Notes: generated by a model not told the origin, from the letters alone. A DNA stretch of 64,000 nt from Albugo candida (GCA_040437565.1 JBDOQK010000028.1:248001-312000), one strand, 5' to 3'. Positions 11,659 to 24,037 are shown, counted from the first letter of the stretch. Made by a program: numbers and translations.

Positions 11659-12499
11659 TTATTTCTGCCAATTAGATGCGACAAAACCACCAAAATTCTT
11701 CCACATTTCTAAACCCACCCGCTTTTGGTGTTGCGATATAAATTTGAGGACTTTGGCTCGTGGGTACCGAGGATGATCAAAGAATGATGACCCGTTACAA
11801 CCATGACGCGAATGGTGTTTATTTACTGGCTTAGTAGAGCTATAGGCGGATCTTGTGCGCATCAATTCGTCAGAAATGGGCGTGACGGGTTCATGCAAAC
11901 AAATGACCCGAGTGAATTTTTCAGAGCGTCGCGTGCGCTGAAGTAAGAGTTTTGAAATCTGATGATTAGGGCAGTATCTTATTCTTGGGAAACATTCTGT
12001 CGAAAATTCCGTTTCAAGCTTAAAATTTGGTTGACGCTTCACAGGAAACGCACCTTGCGCTTTCTGAATACTTTTTGTATTGCGGCGTCCGTTGAAGACN
12101 NNNNNNNNNNNNNNNNNNNNNNNNNNNNNNNNNNNNNNNNNNNNNNNNNNNNNNNNNNNNNNNNNNNNNNNNNNNNNNNNNNNNNNNNNNNNNNNNNNNT
12201 TTATTTACTGGCTTAGTAGAGCTATAGGCGGATCTTGTGCGCATCAATTCGTCAGAAATGGGCGTGACGGGTTCATGCAAACAAATGACCCGAGTGAATT
12301 TTTCAGAGCGTCGCGTGCGCTGAAGTAAGAGTTTTGAAATCTGATGATTAGGGCAGTATCTTATTCTTGGGAAACATTCTGTCGAAAATTCCGTTTCAAG
12401 CTTAAAATTTGGTTGACGCTTCACAGGAAACGCACCTTGCGCTTTCTGAATACTTTTTGTATTGCGGCGTCCGTTGAAGACTGCGTGGACTCTTGCCAC
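11659..12499 (-). CDS. Small basic protein of unknown function (split by assembly gap)
   Basis: I do not recognise this family. Read across the unmerged overlap, the minus strand encodes about 150 residues. It begins MARVHAVFNGRRNTKSIQKA at 12499 and ends GGFVASNWQK before a stop at 11659. The gap at 12100-12199 is flanked by identical copies (11818-12099 and 12200-12481), so the N-terminus lies on the right contig and the C-terminus on the left one. The protein is Arg/Lys-rich with no membrane helix. Its C-terminal block (KVLKFISQHQKRVGLEMWKN) looks amphipathic. It is divergent from IFT172 (start at 12791) and shares the short upstream region with it. Confidence 0.55.
12100..12199. other. 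Assembly gap flanked by identical 282-bp ends
   Basis: 100 N. Bases 11818-12099 equal 12200-12481, so this is an unmerged overlap that duplicates the middle of the small unknown gene. Confidence 0.9.
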
Positions 12500-12562
12500 T
12501 AAATACGCTCAATGTCACTGACATACTTGGCGACCGACTGTAGTCAATAATCAAATTTTTTG

Positions 12563-12662
12563 NNNNNNNNNNNNNNNNNNNNNNNNNNNNNNNNNNNNNN
12601 NNNNNNNNNNNNNNNNNNNNNNNNNNNNNNNNNNNNNNNNNNNNNNNNNNNNNNNNNNNNNN
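12563..12662. other. Assembly gap flanked by identical 34-bp ends
   Basis: 100 N in the intergenic region upstream of IFT172. Bases 12529-12562 equal 12663-12696. The true spacer between the divergent genes is therefore shorter than drawn. Confidence 0.88.
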
Positions 12663-12790
12663 GGCGACCGACTGTAGTCAATAATCAAATTTTTTGAACG
12701 CGATACTTCCGTACTTAATAATCGTACCTTGTGTAGCTGCGTCGTTTCGAGGTCCATCCAACATCGCTTCGTCACTTCAACTTTATCCAA

Positions 12791-15700
12791 ATGCAGCTTC
12801 GACATATTACCTCTTTGCTCCCGGCAACAGAAGGCATGTGCAAGGTCACATCCATTGCATTTTCTCCCAACAATCGTCGCTTAGCCGTCGTCACCGTTGA
12901 CAGAGTAGTGCACATGTTTGACGCACAGTCGGGGGAACGTAAAGATAAATTTTCCACTAAAGCGTCTGAAAAAGTACGTCTAAACAACGTTTCCTTTCCA
13001 CTATACAACCCTACCCCTCTTACCGCATCAGGGAGGGAAGACTTACGTAGTCCGCGCACTTGCATTTTCACCTGATTCGGCAAAGTTGGCTGTTGCCCAA
13101 AGCGATAACATTGTGTTTATTTACAAAATTGGCCTCGACTGGAACGATAAAAAAAGTATATGCAATAAGTTTCCCCAAAATGCTTCGGTCACATGTATGA
13201 CATGGCCCAGTGCACACCCGAATGAAGTCATCTTCGGTCTGGCGGACGGTAAAGTCCGCGTCGGTCAATTACGCAGCAATAAAACTGCAACTTTATATTC
13301 GACCGGCTACTATACAGTCGCTCTCAGTACCAATGTTGAAGGCAATGGCGCGGTTTCCGCGCACGCCGATCATTCTATTTACCGCTTTCTTTTCGACGAT
13401 GTAGCGGGCGGAGGAGCGTCTCATATAAAAATAATAACGCATACATGCATTCCATACGCGTTAGCATGGGGAAGTCACATAATTGCTGCAGGAAGTGATC
13501 GTAAAGTTGTGTTTTATGACAAAGAAGGCGATAAAATCCAGGGTTTCGATTATTCCACCGATGATGCATGCGGTGAATTCACTGTCAGTGTCGTTAATCC
13601 TACAGGCGATGCTGTGGTTGTTGGAAATTTTAATTGTTTTTATACATTTTCACAGTCGAAATCGCACGTGTGGGACCTCGTGAGTATAAAACATATAGAA
13701 AATTTGTACACGATAACTTCTTTAGCGTGGAAAAACGATGGAAGTCGACTGGCAATTGGCTCACTATGTGGCGCGATGGATCTCTATGACGCCTGTGTAC
13801 GTCGGTACCGCTACAAAGGCGCGTTTGAGTTCACATACGTCTCCCAAAGTCAAGTGATTGTAAAGAAATTGGCCAATAACGCGAGAATGGTGATCCGATC
13901 TGCTTTCGGGTGTGAAATTGTCAAATTGAATGTGTTTCAAGACCGTTTTCTGGTTGGAAATACTTCCAACACGCTTATCGTTGGCGATTTACAAACCGAA
14001 CAACTCAGCGAAGTCCAATGGCAAAGCACAGGAGCCGAAAAATGTATTGTTGAGAATGAGAATGTTTGCATCGTCTATCAAGCCGGAGAACTGACACTGA
14101 TCGAATACGGACGAAATGAAGTGCTGGGATGCGTGAGGACAGAGCATTTGAATCCTCATCTACTCAGTATCCGAATCAATGAACGACCCAGTTTGGAAGA
14201 AGTGATGAATCAAAGAAGCAAGCATTTGGAGCGCGTTACGGCTATGACGAATAAGAAGATTGCGTACTTGCTGGATCTTCAGACAATTTGTATTAAAGAT
14301 TTGCATTCACACACAAGCGCGACGGTAAATCACGACTGCCGGATCGATTGGTTGGAACTGAATGGCCGTGGGAATCTCCTTTTATTTCGAGATAAACGAC
14401 GGCAACTTCACTTATTTGATGCAGAAGCACAACATCGCGTGACGCTCTTAAATTACTGCAATTATGTACAATGGGTTCCCGACTCGGATGTTGTCGTCGC
14501 ACAGAATCGATCCAATCTATCAGTTTGGTACAATATACGAGCACCCGATAAGGCTACGATCTACCAGATTAAAGGTGACATTGAGCAAATTGAACGAGCA
14601 AACGGCCGGACAGAAGTGATTGTCGACGAAGGGATGAACACGACGACGTATCAGCTGGATGAGGCGCTTATTGCGTTTGGAACTGCGATGGATGATCTTC
14701 AATTGGTACAAGCAATGTCGATATTGGATCCACTTGCCGTTACTGCAGAAACTCAAGCAATGTGGGGACAACTCTGTGAAGAAGCGCTGAAACAGAACGA
14801 TCATCGGATCGCAGAGCGGTGTGCAGCTGCTTTGGGCGATATCTCGCGATCTCGATACCTTTCAAAAGTGAATAAGATCGATTTTACGGAACGAAATAGA
14901 TTGGACGAAGGATTTGTTCATTGGAAAGTACGATCGAAATTGGCGTTACTGAAAAACGACTACCGTAGCGCCGAACACGTTTTATTATCGCAAGGTCAAT
15001 TGGAAGAAACCATTGAGATGTATCAGCATTTGCATAAATGGGAGGACGCCATTCGAGTCGCTGAAGCGAAAGGATTCGCGGGAACCGATCAAATGAAGCG
15101 GAATTACTATGAGCATCTCCTCCAAACTCGTCAGGAAGAAAAGATCGCGCTTTTAAAAGTGAAAGAAGGGGATTACGCCAGTGCGGTGACGCTGTATCTG
15201 AAGGGCGGTCTCCCTGCAAAAGCTGCCCAGTTGCTTCAGCAACGAAACATTGGACGTGAACACAAACAAGTCTTGGAAACCGTGGCGGAAGCGCTGTATG
15301 TAGCCGGAATGTATGAGAAAGCAGGAGATCAATACGAGCGAATGGAACAGGAGAGTCGAGCGCTGGCATCATACCTCAAGGCGAATGCGTTCAGGAAGGC
15401 CGTGGATCTCGCTCGAAAGCACTTTCCAGACAAAGTGATTCGTTTAGAAGAAGCTTGGGGAGATTTCTTGGTGTCACAAAAGCAAATGGATATGGCCATC
15501 AATCACTATATCGAAGGGAATGTGCCAACAAAAGCCGTAGAAGCCGCATTAAACTCACGACAATGGGCAAAAGCTGGACAGCTGATTGAGACACTTGAAG
15601 AAGATGTCGCGTTACCGTATTATCGACGATTGGCTCGACATTACCAGGACGCTCAGAATTACGAGCTGGCTGAACGCTGTTTTATCAAAGCTGACGCGGC

Positions 15701-18164
15701 TCGAGACGCTGTGGAAATGTATACGCGCGTGAATAAATGGGACGCCGCGTATCAAATCGCGGTGAATCACATGGATAAATACGAAACAGAACGGCTTTAC
15801 GTGGAGCAAGCACATCGGATGGAGCGTCAAGGAATGTACAAAGAAGCGGAGAAGCTTTTTCTCACCGTAAACGAACCCGATCTAGCGATCAATATGTACA
15901 AAACGCAAAAGAATTACGAGCAAATGATCCGTTTGGTGACGAAATACCGCAAAGAATTGCTCAAAGATACGCATTTGTACCTCGCCCAGCAATTGGAGCA
16001 TGAAAATAATCTCAAAGAAGCCGAGCATCACTTCACTGAAGCAGGAGAATGGCAAGCAGCAGTGAATATGTATCGATCGAATGATTTGTGGGAAGAAGCA
16101 ATTCGTGTGGCGAAATTTCACGGAGGCGTAAATGCATCGAAACGTGTGGCATTTGCATGGGCTATGGATCTCGGTGGTGAACAAGGCTCTAAATTGCTCA
16201 CTCGATTGGGACTCATTGAAGCAGCGATTGATTATGCGATTGAGACTAGCGCTTTCGATCACGCATTCGAATTGGCACGCGGTAATTGTCAGAAGAAATT
16301 GGCCGATGTGCATTTTAAACACGCTCTTTTCCTCGAGGACGAAGAGCGATTCAAAGAAGCAGAACAGGAATTCCTCAAAGCTGGGAAACCCCGGGAAGCT
16401 CTGGACATGTATATTCATCAGCAAGATTGGGAAAACGCAATGAGAATCGCTGAAAACGCTGATCCAGCATCAGTTCCTGACGTCTTCATCGCTCAAGCGC
16501 GCGTCTTTGTGGAACAGAACGACTTCCGACAAGCGGAAAGTCTGTTTATTCGTGGTCACAAGCCCGAGCTCGCGCTGGCTGTGTACATGGAAGCGAAATT
16601 GTGGTCCGATGCGCTTGGAATTGCTCAGCGGTATCTGCCTCATAAGATTGCGGAAGTGAATTCTGCACATCAGAAATTAATTCTCTCTGGCGGTCCGAAG
16701 CAAAAAGAAGAATTGGTAGAAGCGTTTGAAATCTGGGTATCCTGTGAGCAATATGTCCAAGCCATCGACGCGTATTTATCAGTGCAATTGGAACATTTGA
16801 ACAACAATGAAGCCGTCGAAGAGCTCTGGGCACGCGGTGTGGAACTATGCGGAAAGTATGATCGTGGACGATACAAAACCGTTGTGGAAGAAATAGCGTC
16901 TCGGCTATTCAGAATGTCGCGTTTCGACTCTGCTGCCGCGTATTACAAGTCGATTAACAAGGTACAAGAAGCGTTGGATTGCTACTTGCGGACATACAAC
17001 TGGATCGCTGCACAGACACTTTGCGAACAACATGCGCCGGAGCTGCTTCCGCGCCTGGAAAGAGCTCAACAAGCGAGTGCGTTCGGATCGAAATCGGTGG
17101 AGAGCAAAGTCACAGCGGAAACCACCAAAGCGATGGAAAAGAAAGAGAGCAAACAATCCTTTTCGGATGAGAACGCTCCTTCCAGCGCGTTGGAAGCTTG
17201 GATTCAGCGTGGGGAATGGGATAAAGTGCTGACTGCTGCAAGCAAACATGGTCCGAAAGCATTGGCAACCTACTTGGAGCTTCGATGCACGCGTTTGATC
17301 GAGTTGGACGATGTCGATACCGGCGTCACAGTTTTCGCGGAGTATGGAATTCCAGTCGAAGACGCTTCCATTCGAGCGTGTGAACAAGTCATCCGCAAAT
17401 GTCTCGGCTGCAATCAGGGAAGAGAGCGTCAGGAAACCCATTCGAAAGCGCTTCTCGATCTCGTACAAGTATTACGCAAATTCGTCAAAGAGCTCGGATC
17501 GTCCAAGCATTCCGCCAATGCGAAAATGGAAAAGTATTTGCTTCTTGTGCATTACTTTGCCGTCAAGAAGAAAGCGAGTTCGGCTGGATTGCTGGAAATC
17601 AATGCGAAAGTGAGTATCGCGCTCTTGAGACACATCAGAATCCTTCCAGCCGATAAGATGTTCTACTTGGCGGGTGTCGCATCACGGGAAACGAAATGGC
17701 TCAGTGCGGCATTCGTGTACCTGAATCGATATTTGGATCTCAGTGAAGCTATCGACGATAATGCAGACGTCAGTAATCTGGACAATTCCGACTTTATAGG
17801 GACAGACATACCTTCGCCAGTCGATTTCCCACTTCCCGAAACGCATTTTATCATGGAAGAAAGCACGCGTGAAGAGATACGAGATTGGGTGCTTGCGATC
17901 TCAATGGATCAACAAGTTCAGGAGAAGCTCGTGGAACGGAAATGCACACAATGCATGACATCCATATACGAAGCCACATTACAGTGTCCAGAGTGTAAGA
18001 TGACGTCGGAAGCATGCATCCTCACAGGGTACCCCGTGCGTGCGAAAATGACAGTTCATTGTACGATTTGTAAAGCGATTGCAGATAAAGAGATGTGGAA
18101 TCAATGGATCAAGCAATTTGGTAATTGTCCGTGGTGTGATGCTCCTCAGAAGCAGAGTTACTGA
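12791..18164 (+). CDS. IFT172: Intraflagellar transport protein IFT172
   Basis: This is the large peripheral IFT-B subunit that links cargo and turns anterograde trains around at the ciliary tip. It has two exons, join(12791..12973, 13032..18164), and encodes 1771 residues (human about 1749). The N-terminus MQLRHITSLLP aligns with human MHLKHLRTLLS, which fixes the start. Residues ~1-600 form the WD40 propellers (TVDRVVHMFDAQSGERKDKF, ALAFSPDSAKLAVAQSDN, ITSLAWKNDGSRLAIGSLCG, WLELNGRGNLLLFRDK). Residues ~600-1600 are helical TPR-like repeats (LEEAWGDFLVSQKQ, EDEERFKEAEQEFLKAGKPR). The C-terminus is a compact domain with paired cysteines (CTQC, CPEC, CTIC, CPWC) around ILTGYPV. It shows the organism has a flagellated stage. 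Its stop overlaps the convergent acyltransferase gene's stop region by 7 bp. Confidence 0.96.
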
Positions 18165-19789
18165 TTTTTTGCCATTCTTTGATCGGGAACCAATGAGTAA
18201 AAGACGCAAAGTACCACGCAAGCGATATGACCGACAAAATACAAATTCTTCCACGCGATGATCGCATACGTCAATGACATTGTCTATAAGAGCATGTGAG
18301 GATCTCATCAACGAGGCGAGAAATCTACCTGGAATGGAATGACAAAGTACAGCATTCCCATCACAGACGCAAATGTACCCGCCGCATCGTACATCCATTT
18401 GAATGACGCAAGCTTTCCATTGACAAAGTATGGTCGAATACGTTTGTACGCCAGCCGATTCACAGTGGTCGCAAGCGGAACTAAACCACAGAAAAGCGAT
18501 TAGAAGACGTCAGTAACGGAATGAATACTTACGACTGAGGAAGAAGAGATAGTATCCTGGGTAGAATCCGTGCCAAAATGCCGATACAAAGTATGTGGCG
18601 ATCAACGAATTGTTTGTTCGCGAATAAACGTATCGTTCCAACCAATTTTGCGTTCCTTTGTTCCACGCTCGAAGTGCCTGGCGAATGCTTGGAGATAATT
18701 CAAAGCCGATAATGTCCATGTTATTGATTCCATTCCATCCACGAGGAGATCCGTCTTCATGAAATCCTTCAAATCCAAAGTTTGCAAGCACTGCTGCTCC
18801 CTCAGCTACTTTCCACGCTCCATAATACTTAAATTTGACCAAAAGCAGCGTCAAATACAGCGTCCAAAGGTGCGGGAAAAGCGGTTTGGAAGCTATTTTG
18901 TCGCTGTAAAAGTTGGAGATAGGGAACATGGATCCAAAGTGTGCGTATAGAGCCATACAAAGGACGCCGATAGCACACTTTTTCGAAACTGCGAACGCAT
19001 TCGATGGCCTTTGGATAGCATTTTTGTGACGGAATCGGATTTCTGTGGTGGTGTCCAAATACTCGCGAAATTCAAAGGCGGGTCCAGCGAGGAAGGTAGT
19101 GAAATTATATACGTAGCCGTAGAATTGTATTGGCGTCGGAAGCTGTCTGATTGCGAATTGCTGACGCGAAGCAAGCGCTTTATCGTGCTTTTTATTAGAA
19201 AAAGTCAGATTTAAACTTGATTAATGTATAGGACATACCGATTTCGCTCCTTTTTGGCTTTGTTTTCCATCTGAATAATTGAACGCCAGACTCGTAAGTT
19301 TCATGGTCAGAAGCATTTGAGGACCTGTAAAATCCAATGTCCATCCCATGTAATCCACATAGAGACGATATAAATGCGATGCGGACAAGTAGCTCTGACA
19401 AAGAGATAAGCATATTGGCAATGGAAGGCGAATCGATTTCTTACAAAATTGAAAATGAAGACGCAAACGGGCGCGTACGCTGGCGGAAGCGTACAAAGAA
19501 GGAAGTAGGTGATTGTAGATGTGATAAAAGAATGGATCCAGGCGGATTGTAGCACCAATTGAGCTATTAAGACGCCGACAATCACATCAGTGGTATGCTT
19601 GAATGTAGCCGATGGAATATTGCGATAGATCAGCGCTAAAGGATACACCATAAAAAGACACAGAACATAACGCAATTGATCCATTGCAATTCCCGTTTGA
19701 TTTGACCATTCTGTGATTTTCGAATTGGCAGATTCAAAGCGAAAATAAAAGTTTGAAAGGCAGTTGAATGGCGCAAAGATCGATTCCAT
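18158..19789 (-). CDS. MBOAT lysophospholipid acyltransferase, copy 1
   Basis: This multi-exon minus-strand gene starts at ATG 19789, ends with a stop at 18160-18158 and has introns of about 50-60 nt. It encodes a polytopic ER membrane enzyme of the MBOAT family (Ale1/LPCAT/MBOAT1-2 group), which re-acylates lysophospholipids with acyl-CoA. Order of marks: N-terminal hydrophobic segments (RYVLCLFMVYPLALIYRNIP), VDYMGWTLDFTGPQMLLTMK with LTSLAFNYSDG, then KYYGAWKVAEGAAVLANFGF, the conserved Asn-bearing WNKGTQNWLERYVY and the catalytic-His block SAFWHGFYPGYY. C-terminal helices end in MAKNQ. All key residues are present. It is head-to-head with a paralog starting 79 bp away and tail-to-tail with IFT172. 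Confidence 0.87.
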
Positions 19790-19868
19790 TGCTATTCCAC
19801 TTTGGAGTCTTTTTGTCCTTATACACCGTATAAGCTAATACATTCTACTGCATGATCGACCGCCTGAA

Positions 19869-21972
19869 ATGATGCAAATCGAATGGCATTCCGTGCTGCT
19901 TCCTTGGCACTTTGAAAATGCAAAGCAATTACTGCACCAAATAGAAAACCACACCAACATCCCATCCGACCAATTAAGTCTTTTATGCTGTTTCTTCCTA
20001 TCATATCCTCTCGCATTCTTCCAAAGCCAAATCCCTTCCATTCCAATCAAACATTATGTGAATGTGTTCATTGGCATCACAATGGCTCAATTTGTGTACA
20101 ATATCGCATGGTTACATTCTCTCTTTACATCGATTGTTACTTATTACATTTTAAAATGGCTTCCGATTCGCTATTCCTGCATTGTGGCCTTCTTATTCAA
20201 CATGGAGTACCTCGCATTTCTCCATATTTTCCGCATGACCAACGATTACAATGGATGGAAAATGGATTGTACGACCTCACAAATGATTATTGTGATCAAA
20301 TTGACCAGTTTTGCGATCAATTTTTACGACGGGCAAGTCAAAACGACCACGAAAACGGACGAAAATGATTCATTGGTACGTCAACATTCATCTTTTCTTC
20401 CAAGCAATTTTTCTCCATCGCCTTTGTACAGCAACTCTCCAGGATGAAAACAATTTGGAAAGCATTGGCTATCACGGAATTGCCTTCTTTGATGGAGTTT
20501 TTGGGCTATATCTTTTGCTTTACAACATTCTTCGCAGGACCTTGCTTTGAGTATCGAATTTACTCGGATGCGGTTCGAGGCTCTCAATTCATTTATTACG
20601 GAAAACGCGTCTCGGTGTCTCTNNNNNNNNNNNNNNNNNNNNNNNNNNNNNNNNNNNNNNNNNNNNNNNNNNNNNNNNNNNNNNNNNNNNNNNNNNNNNN
20701 NNNNNNNNNNNNNNNNNNNNNNCTCCATATTTTCCGCATGACCAACGATTACAATGGATGGAAAATGGATTGTACGACCTCACAAATGATTATTGTGATC
20801 AAATTGACCAGTTTTGCGATCAATTTTTACGACGGGCAAGTCAAAACGACCACGAAAACGGACGAAAATGATTCATTGGTACGTCAACATTCATCTTTTC
20901 TTCCAAGCAATTTTTCTCCATCGCCTTTGTACAGCAACTCTCCAGGATGAAAACAATTTGGAAAGCATTGGCTATCACGGAATTGCCTTCTTTGATGGAG
21001 TTTTTGGGCTATATCTTTTGCTTTACAACATTCTTCGCAGGACCTTGCTTTGAGTATCGAATTTACTCGGATGCGGTTCGAGGCTCTCAATTCATTTATT
21101 ACGGAAAACGCGTCTCGGTGTCTCTGTTGCGCCCGGCTCTCCGTAAATGCGCAATTGGAGTCTTCTTCATGGTGCTGGTGGCTGCTTTTGGATCGTATAG
21201 CGATTTGTCAGCTGCGTTTCATCAGGAACTCTCCTTTGGGATGCGAATGATTCGCGTTGTTGTAGCGCTGTTCATCACTCGTTGTAAATACTATTGTGCA
21301 TGGAAACTTGCTGAAGGAGCCACTATTCTGACCGGAGCTGGATTCGAGGGATTTGCGAGTGACGGCACTGTCATAGGCTTTGATGGTGTGGATAACATTG
21401 ATATTATTGGGTTTGAGACGGCTCAAAACTTTCGAGGACTTGCGCGTTCTTGGAATAAAGGAACTCAAATGTGGCTTGAACGATACGTGTACAGCCGTAC
21501 CAATACGTTGTTCTTGACGTATCTCTGTTCGGCTGTGTGGCATGGATTCTACCCTGGATACTACATCTTCTTTCTATCACGTAAGTCGACGTCCACTGAC
21601 TAATTCCATTCGCAACACAAAGTCTCTATTTTTCTCTAGTTCCACTGGTCACAACGATTAATCGCCGGGTTCGACGACACATTCGACCGCTTTTTGTGGA
21701 TAATGAAGAGTGTTTGACTCTCAAAAAGCGCATTTACGATTATGTTGGCGTCGTGTGCACGTTGTGCACGATCAATTACCTGGCCGTCTCTTTCGTGGTA
21801 CGTGCAATCTCTCACTCTAATGACCATTTTTCAACATCACGTGTAGATGCTCTCGTGGGAAGAATCTCTGCGCAGCTACCAATCGCTATACTTTTATGGC
21901 CACATTGCCATCGCATTCACATACTTCATTTCAATGCTGTTTCCATCTCAGTCCAAAGCCAAACAGCTTTGA
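19869..21972 (+). CDS. MBOAT lysophospholipid acyltransferase, copy 2
   Basis: This is a paralog of the neighbouring minus-strand gene with the same layout: DQLSLLCCFFLSYPLAFF, MTNDYNGWKMDCTTSQMII with LTSFAINFYDGQ, EFLGYIFCFTTFFAGPCFEY, KYYCAWKLAEGATILTGAGF, the Asn block WNKGTQMWLERYVYSR and the His block SAVWHGFYPGYY. It ends SQSKAKQL. Two methionines open the frame (19869 and 19872). An intron with a GTACGT donor begins near 20380 and ends before CAACTCTCCAGG. The gap at 20623-20722 falls in the middle, but 20220-20622 and 20723-21125 are identical, so the intact gene is probably about 500 bp shorter than drawn. Expected to be an ER enzyme of phospholipid remodelling; the substrate head group cannot be read from sequence. 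Confidence 0.87.
20623..20722. other. Assembly gap flanked by identical 403-bp ends
   Basis: 100 N inside the second MBOAT gene. Bases 20220-20622 equal 20723-21125, so this is an unmerged contig overlap and not a real exon duplication. Confidence 0.9.
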
Positions 21973-22065
21973 GCCAACAATTTCGGCACTGAATACAATT
22001 CTCCACACGATTCCATGACGCTCCATCCTTTTTTTTCTTTGGAAACTCTATCAAGTCGACCAGAA

Positions 22066-23751
22066 TCAGTGCCCAGTAGCTCGACCCAACCGATTTCTTC
22101 TTTTCGCATTCATTTGCTGCTGATAGGTCTTCACATCACCACGTTCTGCTTCTTCATCAGTATCTGAATCTGGATCTGGATCAACGCACGCCGCATTCTG
22201 GACCGTCTTTGGCCGTTCTCGTCGCTTCCACTTCTGTTCAATCATCTGCTTTTGCAATCGAACTTCTTGGTCGCGACCTGCTGTTCCACAAGCAATCATC
22301 TCTTGGAGCACATCGGCTTCGTCTTGAGTGAATTCGATCGTCTTCTTCCTCATGAACCCTCCAGTACCAATTTGCTCGTATTCATACTCACTTTCAGAGC
22401 CGTCCTCGGACTCGGACACTTTGCTGAGTTCATACGTGACAGGTGTGGCCTTCCAATCTCGAAACGAGTTCCATTTCAGCTGTACATACGCATCCAACGC
22501 GTCGGGGAACATCCACTCCCCACCAGGATTCTTGAAAATATCAGCAAAACTCGGCGGTAGTGTATGGAAAGTTTCTTCTAATTCGGCCAAAAATCGCTCG
22601 GAATCGATATGTAAATGCTCATTATCGGCAATCCAGTAACACCCAGGCGTTTTCGTGACTGCTTTGTTAATAAATCGATCTACATACCGAAGGATCATAA
22701 TGGCATCATATTCCGTCAGAGCGTTTTCAAGCTCTTTTTGTGCCCGAATCGAGATATTTCGTGCCGAAAGTCGAGATTTTTGGGCAAGAATGTTGTTCAT
22801 ACTGCCGAGCGTTTGATTTTCTCGAGCACTTTTGCCTTGGATGGATTCACTTTTCGCTGTTTGTGTATTTTTGGTCTTTTTCGGCTGAGATATATTCTGA
22901 ACGGATGTCTTACTATTTTCGTCTTTTAACGCTTTACAGGCGTTTTTCAGTTTACTCGATTGATCCCCCGTGTGAATCGCTTTTTCCTGTTTGGTTTCTG
23001 CCTGAACAATTGTCTGAATACGTACCAACTTGCTGGTCTTCTTTCTCTGAGCAAATACGACTTGATCACGCAATGGTTGGTCACGTAATGTCTCCGCAAT
23101 AGGTACCGAGCGATCATAGCGGTTGCTGTACACTTGATTTGAAGATTTCGATTTCCGGGACATGTAATCTCCTCTCGTGTGTCCCTCTGTGATCACAGAA
23201 ACACTTCTTTGCATTTTCATTTTCAGCATTGTGGTTTTCTGCAATCGTGCTGCTCCTAAAGTCCCCGTAACTTCTTCCATTGAGACCGATGATGGACGCT
23301 GTTCCACTGGCTTGAGAAAGTCCCGAAGGCGATAAAACACGTTTCCGTTCGCGTGCAATTGAGATGGTAATGAAGCAGTGTACGAATGTGATTCCCGTTG
23401 ATCTTTTCGGAATTGATGCGTTAGGATGAGTAAACTATTGAGAAATTGGTGCAAAATCACAGCGCGTTCTTTGACAACTCGATCCTTTTTACTTCCAAAT
23501 AACATTCGCGGCGGAAATGCGAGTTTTTCGACGTTACGAATGTAATTCTGACAGCGTTCTGCGTGGCCTTTCCGGTTGGCTTTCTTTTCAATTCTCATTA
23601 AATGCAAAACATCGTGCCGCAAATGTCGAAATTCAGAACAGCGTCTTCTAATCCGCCACTGCTCGTGATCTTGCTGGACCTGTATTACGTACACGATGCG
23701 ATCATCAATTGTGAACTCGATATGGTCAATGGATACAGATAATCTGCTCAT
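22066..23751 (-). CDS. PX-domain protein
   Basis: This is a single-exon frame of 561 residues starting at ATG 23751. Residues ~5-130 form a PX domain: IEFTIDDRIVYVIQVQQDH, then WRIRRRCSEFRHLRHDVLHL, and FPPRMLFGSKKDRVVKERAV where the polyproline/lipid-contacting loop is expected. PX domains bind phosphoinositides, usually PI3P on endosomes. The middle is a long basic Ser/Lys/Gln-rich linker, probably disordered. The C-terminal third is acidic with predicted helices (WMFPDALDAYVQLKWNSFRD, then SEDGSESEYEYEQIG) and ends in a basic tail. I recognise no second named domain. It ends 93 bp from the stop of the convergent MBOAT gene, and about 285 bp separate its start from the J-protein stop upstream. 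Confidence 0.75.
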   Translation of the reverse strand: MSRLSVSIDHIEFTIDDRIVYVIQVQQDHEQWRIRRRCSEFRHLRHDVLHLMRIEKKANRKGHAERCQNYIRNVEKLAFPPRMLFGSKKDRVVKERAVILHQFLNSLLILTHQFRKDQRESHSYTASLPSQLHANGNVFYRLRDFLKPVEQRPSSVSMEEVTGTLGAARLQKTTMLKMKMQRSVSVITEGHTRGDYMSRKSKSSNQVYSNRYDRSVPIAETLRDQPLRDQVVFAQRKKTSKLVRIQTIVQAETKQEKAIHTGDQSSKLKNACKALKDENSKTSVQNISQPKKTKNTQTAKSESIQGKSARENQTLGSMNNILAQKSRLSARNISIRAQKELENALTEYDAIMILRYVDRFINKAVTKTPGCYWIADNEHLHIDSERFLAELEETFHTLPPSFADIFKNPGGEWMFPDALDAYVQLKWNSFRDWKATPVTYELSKVSESEDGSESEYEYEQIGTGGFMRKKTIEFTQDEADVLQEMIACGTAGRDQEVRLQKQMIEQKWKRRERPKTVQNAACVDPDPDSDTDEEAERGDVKTYQQQMNAKRRNRLGRATGH

Positions 23752-24037
23752 CCTTCGCCGCTTTTCTCCTCTTCAAGTAAACGTAAAGTCACGCAATAAG
23801 CAAAGAAGAATGTAATCGAGTGAGACAAAAAAGTCAGCGCGAAGGCGTCAGCTGTCGTCATATTATTAGCCAATTAACATTCGTCATCAGGTTGGTGAGA
23901 AACGAGCGTTTCGCAAAGTTTCTGGGCAAAAGCCTCAATGAAGATGCTTTCAGCCAATCGTAATTAAGAGATCTGTCAATACCTTTGATTCAACATATGT
24001 TCAGAAAAACCTCTAGGTATGCGTATCTTGTATACTC

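Noticed and set aside
15882-16424. Long minus-strand frame (about 180 codons) inside IFT172
   Set aside because: It is antisense to conserved TPR coding sequence and Phe/Cys-rich without domain features, a by-product of codon bias on the sense strand.
16905-17468. Second long antisense frame inside IFT172
   Set aside because: Same reason: it mirrors conserved coding sequence and has no independent support.
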